From assembly GCA_009667805.1 (NCBI GenBank), contig CM019066.1, forward strand, positions 4,898,001 through 4,962,000: a stretch of 64,000 bases of DNA, read 5' to 3'. How positions within the stretch are numbered: the first letter of the stretch is position 1; each line of letters begins with the position of its first letter. This stretch comes from Leptobrachium leishanense (taxonomy: Eukaryota; Chordata; Amphibia; Anura; Megophryidae). The position numbers and the translations under genes were made by a program. The notes under the pieces are model-generated. The model was not told the DNA's origin. It saw only the letters and a program-made list of their open reading frames with translations, and ran no database searches. Below are positions 59,790-64,000 of this stretch, piece by piece.

Positions 59790-59935
59790 TGGCCACCATA
59801 AAACCCAAGTATATGCATCTCGGCATCAGTTTGCAGAGTCTGTCATTGTACCACAAAAATAGCACATGAATGTAAAAGAACCTCATGAAATATGATACCT
59901 GTCTATTAAAATATGAATGTGATATGAAAGCGCTG
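59345..59935 (+). other. NOL10 3' UTR with candidate poly(A) signal
   Basis: After the stop the sequence is AT-rich, with a (TA)n tract near 59525 and a C-run followed by a long T-run at 59757-59790. The first good hexamer is ATTAAA at 59905-59910; a canonical AATAAA lies at 60505-60510. Either could end the transcript, and the sequence alone cannot decide. Confidence 0.45.
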
Positions 59936-61535
59936 TGGCTGCCGAACTGTGACCAGATTTTAATATGGTCCTACTTGCACTATATGATACAAGCTGCTAC
60001 AGGCGGCAACTTCTAAGAGCGTAAAGAACAAAATGATAATAATTTAGGAACAATCCATGGGCTGCCGCGTCCACCATCTAAACCTGTTACTGGCCTCTGT
60101 TACTCCTGCAAATGATTTGTCAGTGATTTGGTTTTATTTAACACTTTCCCACCAAGGTGCAACAATGCTGTCCATGCGTTAGGTGGGCCTTGAAGCGACA
60201 GGGCTAACTAGTACGCCCGCTGACTTCAATGGGCCGCGACCGCCCCGTCCATCAACCGGCCACTGCAGTCAATGACGCGACTCTCAGCTATGTGTGCAGG
60301 CTGGAGGAGAGGCCTGCCTCAGCACCTGGTGGCTGGGCATTCTATTACCCCCTGCCAGCTTTAACCCCTCTTGCTGGGCACCACCTGTCCAGCATTAAGG
60401 GGTTAATCTATTGATGGATCTACATGCATTGAAACCTGTTAGCTGTGGCTTGGCTCGATGTGTGAGTTCAGATGGAGGCAAGGAACCGAGAAACCCAGTC
60501 ATAGAATAAATCATTGAATTGTCGCTCCAAATTGGGTTCTCCGAGGATCCCGGACAACCAAATCCAAACTCCGATATTAGAACATGAGGAATACCAGCAC
60601 TCCACTCAGTGGTGTAGTAATCTCAGCTTTTATAGGGTGAACTTTTCAGCCAGAAGTGGCCTATATCCAGTCGTTGGACGCTGACTTTCCTGCACCAGAC
60701 CATTGTCAGACATACTTTCTAAAACAAGGATCTCAAACTCTGCCTCCCCCAGATGTTTCTGAACTGCACCTCATGTGATTCTGTGGCCATTAATTGCATT
60801 GAAAGAATTCTGGGAATTGTAGGCAATAAACGGATCCCTGTTTACTGGGATTACATCCCAATTAAGAGATCCCTGCTCTAAGTGCCACAGTGATGGGAAA
60901 ATCCATAATGGCAATGGAGTGAGTGACCACACAGAGAAGATGAGCTCAAAGGACAGCCTTCCATTCCTTGAAGGCAGCCAAGTGTTGATGTCACAACTTG
61001 AACCACACTGGGATGCCCATGGAGGAGCCGGGTGCTGGAACTGGGTATGTAGCCATCTGTGGTAACTTGTCTCAAGGATTGGTCTTCCTGACCTGAAAGG
61101 ATCACTTTAATGCTCCTCCATGCTGCGAGCCTTTATCTGGTACTTTGATCGAAGGTTAGGTCTGTTGTCGAGTTCTCCTTTAAGGAAGCAGATATGTCTT
61201 GCATCATCTAATGCCAATCTTCTGTACGAAGGGTTCATGTGTATTGTGACAGAAGGACTCTAAGCACGGCTTTACCAAGGGCTCACCTGAGTGTTAAAAT
61301 CCAGAAATATACTGCGCCTTGGGCTAAACGATAGGCATGGGGGCGGTGGCTGTGAGGGCTTAGTCACTATAACGAAAACAGAAGTGCCTCTCCTCAAAGG
61401 CATTCAAATGAGCTCAAAGGATTAACAGAAATTGCAGTTGAAGGAAGGACTCGATGCGTCATCGTTACAAACGCGATCACTGTTAAATCAGCGATTTACG
61501 TGATGAATAGACTAGGCAAGACTGGGATTATTGGA
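59936..61535. other. Downstream of NOL10, mostly unassigned
   Basis: It holds a palindromic MITE fragment of the 10876 family (about 60725-60880; 'ctgggaattgtaggcaata') and an alternative AATAAA at 60505. No coding feature was recognised. Confidence 0.45.
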
Positions 61536-61539
61536 GTTT

Positions 61540-61790
61540 CCAGGGTGCACCGAATACCTGGCCCTCACCTCTGTCCCCGCTGCATTGCTTTGATCAGGTC
61601 CAGCGTGCATTGAATACCTGGCCCTCACCTCTGTCCCCTGTGCTGCTTTGATCAGGTCCAGCGTGCATTGAGTACCTGGGCCCTCACCTGTGTCCCCTGC
61701 TGCGCTGCTTTGATCAGGTCCAGGGTGCACCGAATACCTGGGCCCTCACCTCTGTGCCCGCTGCATTGCTCTGATCAGGTCCAGCGTGTT
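61540..61790. repeat. Tandem repeat, four units of about 65-70 bp
   Basis: The unit is CAGCGTGCATTGAATACCTG GCCCTCACCTCTGTCCCC followed by TGCTGCTTTGATCAGGTC. The four copies differ at a few sites (GGGTGCACCG versus GCGTGCATTG at units 1 and 4 versus 2 and 3). Confidence 0.9.
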
Positions 61791-61884
61791 CGCTCCTCGC
61801 TTCTCATACTTAAAGGCATTTTCGTGCCATTATTTGTGACCGATATTCTGCTCCTTGAAATTTTAAGGTCGTGACATTCCTGCC

Positions 61885-64000
61885 CTATTATTATTTATTT
61901 ATAAAGCGCCAGCATATTCCGCAGCGCTGTACAATAAGCACAGTATAGACAGGGTTACAATACATTGAACAACATTTGACAAACAGTACAGGAGGAGATG
62001 AGGGCCCTATTCCCGTAGGAACTCACAATCTAGGAGGGTTGGGGTTGGAAACAGGAGGAGAGGACTGTAAGGTGAGAGTGATTGATGGTTGGGTGGTAGG
62101 CTTCCCTAAATAGGAATGTTTGAAGGAAGAGAAGTTAGGGGAAAGTCTGACAGTACGAGGGAGAGCGTTCCAGAGAGTGGGGGCTGCGCGTGAGAAATCC
62201 TGCAGTCTATCATGGGAAGAGGTGATGCGGGGAGAAGCTAGGCGCAGGTCACTGTTTGACCTTAGGGAGCGGGCTGGGGTCTATTTGGTGATTAGTGAGG
62301 ACAGGTAGTGGGGCGCTGAGTTAGTGAGGGTTTTGTAGGTAAGGATAAGGATTTTGAACTTAATTCTGCAGTGGATGGGGAGCCAGTGAAGGGACTCGCA
62401 GAGGGGAGTGGCAGAGACAGAGCGGCAGGTGAGGTGAATTAGCCTGGCGGAGGCGTTCAGGATGGATTGTAGGGGGGAGAGGCGGGACAGAGGGAGGCCA
62501 GATAAGCGATTATTGCAATAGTCGAGTCGGGAGATTACCAGGGTGTGTATGAGTTGTTTTGTGGTGACAGCGGTAAGAAATGTCCGAATTCTGGAAATAT
62601 TACGCAGTTGGTATCGGCAGGAGGAGGAAAGAGACTGGATGTGGGGGATGAAGGAAAGAGCAGAGTCAAGTGTAACTCCAAGACAGCGAACTTGGTTTGA
62701 TGGGGAGATGGTGATACCCTCCACCGTGATAGAGAAGTCAGGAGGTGGGGAGGCATTGGAGGGAGGAATAAGTAGGAGCTCAGTCTTTGACATGTTGATC
62801 TTTAGGTGGTAGGAGGCCATCCAGGAGGAGATGCCAGATAAACAGTCCCCTGTCCTTTCAAAAGTCAGTGAGAGAGATCAGGGGTAGAGAGGTAGATCTG
62901 AGTGTCATCAGCGTAGAGGTGGTAATTAAAGCCAAAGCTGTTGATGATTTTGCCCAGGGAGGAGGTGTAGATGGAAAAGAGCAGAGGACCAAGGACAGCC
63001 TTGAGGTACACCAACAGATAGAGGCAATGAAGAGGAGTTACCAGCAAAGGACACACAGAAGGACCTGTTGGATAAATAGGAGTCAACCCAAGCAAGTGCA
63101 GTGTCACCGAGACCCAGAGAGTTGAGGGTCTGTAGAAGGAGGGGGTGGTCAAAAGCAGCCGAGAGGTCAAGCAGGATGAGAATAGAATAGTGGCCGTGTT
63201 TTTTAGCAGTTAGGAGGTCGTTGGTGACTTTGGTGAGGGCAGTTTCAGTTGAGTGTAGGGCACGGAAGCCAGATTGCAGGGGGTCAAGTAGGGAATTGGA
63301 GGACAGGAAGAGGGAGAGGCGGTTGAAGACTAGTTTTTCTAAGAGCTTTGATGTGAAGGGAAGCAGGGATACAGGGCGGTAGTTGGATGGAGAGTTGGGG
63401 TCTAGGGATGGTTTCTTTAGTAACGGGGTAACTAGCGCGTGTTTGAAGGCGGATGGAAAGGAGCCAGTGGAGAGAGATAGGTTGAAGATGTGTGTGAGAG
63501 CAGGGGTGAGGGAGGAGGAGAGGGGAGGAATTAGATGTGAGGGAATGGGGTCGAGCGGGCACGTGGTGAGATGTGAGGAGGACAATAAGGAATTGACTTC
63601 CTCCTCAGTGGCTGGGAGGAAGCGGCAGAGGGTGGCAGAGGGGACCTGTGGGAGTAGAGGTGGCAGATAACTATCTTGTGTTGGGATGTTGCTTCTGATA
63701 GTTAGAGTTTTACTGAGGAAGTAGTCTGCCAGGTCTTGAGCGCTGAAGGCAGCTGAGGGGGGAGGTGCAGGTGGGTAGAGGAGGGTGTTGAAGGTGGACC
63801 AGAGCCGTTTAGGGTTGGAGGACAGCGTAGATGTAAGAGATGAGAAGAAGGATTGTTTGGCCAAGTGGAGGGCAGAGGTGTATGACCGGAGAATAAACTT
63901 GAAGTGAACAAAATCAGCTTCAGAGCTGGATTTCCTCCAGGCACGCTCTGCAGTGCGGGAGCATCTTTGCAGGTAGCGAGTCTGGAGGGTGTGACAGGGC
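61885..64000 (-). mobile_element. L2-type LINE, reverse transcriptase to 3' end, leaves the window
   Basis: The minus strand encodes from the right edge the linker and palm of the reverse transcriptase (63864-62926: [50 protein letters not shown]). YADDTQIYL follows in another frame (63170-62865), then the C-terminal KTELLLIPPSN...SRLDYCNNRLSGLPLSRLSP region (62820-62281). At least two frameshifts (about 62930 and 62840) break it. FDHP lacks the usual TVD residues. The 3' end is the GCGCCAGCATATTCCGCAGC sequence and TTA-rich tail at 61885. It is a dead copy. It is the parent type of the fragments at 9362, 12068 and 24601. Confidence 0.9.

Noticed and set aside
61540..61790. Possible zinc-finger or coding repeat downstream of NOL10
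   Set aside because: The 65-70 bp units vary in length and break any frame; no conserved residue pattern is seen.
1..64000. tRNA, snoRNA or microRNA genes inside the introns
   Set aside because: NOL10-type genes could host snoRNAs, so I looked for C/D-box pairs and H/ACA tails near splice sites. I saw none convincing by eye. The hairpins found belong to mobile elements. A snoRNA or Infernal scan would settle this.

Overview
The window is a vertebrate-type genomic segment dominated by a single spliced gene on the + strand. Joining 21 GT-AG exons from an ATG at 3922 to a TGA at 59342-59344 gives a continuous 687-residue protein. It reads as NOL10 (nucleolar protein 10, the counterpart of yeast Enp2), an assembly factor of the small-subunit processome in ribosome biogenesis. 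Every exon junction keeps frame and no key region is missing. I see no other complete host gene. The repeat load is typical of an amphibian: CR1 and L2-type LINE tails, hAT-like palindromic MITEs with 8-bp target duplications, TTAA-flanked elements and Tc1 remnants. A frog is my inference; no species can be named from the sequence.

Layout. 1-860 is GC-rich and carries a minus-strand open frame that runs off the left edge, of unknown nature. 877-3740 holds nested MITEs and a degenerate 60-70 bp tandem repeat. 3740-4030 is the CpG-rich NOL10 promoter and exon 1. Introns 1-12 (to 19420) are modest in size and contain a 39-bp minisatellite, LINE tails, several MITEs and a 580-bp fold-back. Intron 13 (7.6 kb) contains a 1.6-kb array of 38-bp units that reverses orientation three times, a 75-bp inverted repeat, tandemly inserted MITEs, a TTAA-flanked element and a 338-bp near-perfect palindrome. 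Intron 15 (4.3 kb) holds a hAT-like element carrying about 50 copies of a pyrimidine-rich 23-25 bp repeat and a large fold-back. Intron 16 holds a CR1 LINE with an internal rearrangement. Intron 19 (17 kb) holds two copies of a 1.2-kb TTAA-flanked element made almost entirely of consecutive hairpins, plus a second CR1 and many MITEs. Downstream of the gene there is a 65-70 bp tandem repeat and an L2-type LINE that leaves the right edge.

The most unusual signal is the pair of hairpin-train elements (45726-46914 and 51897-53125). They differ from each other by paired changes that keep the stems base-paired, and by a whole extra hairpin. This points either to arm-to-arm copying or to maintenance of the structure. 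The second is the orientation-switching 38-bp array in intron 13, whose arms share a mirrored variant unit. That is direct evidence for an inverted duplication of the array followed by a change in copy number. Both lie in the transcribed orientation of NOL10, so the pre-mRNA would carry very long self-complementary segments.
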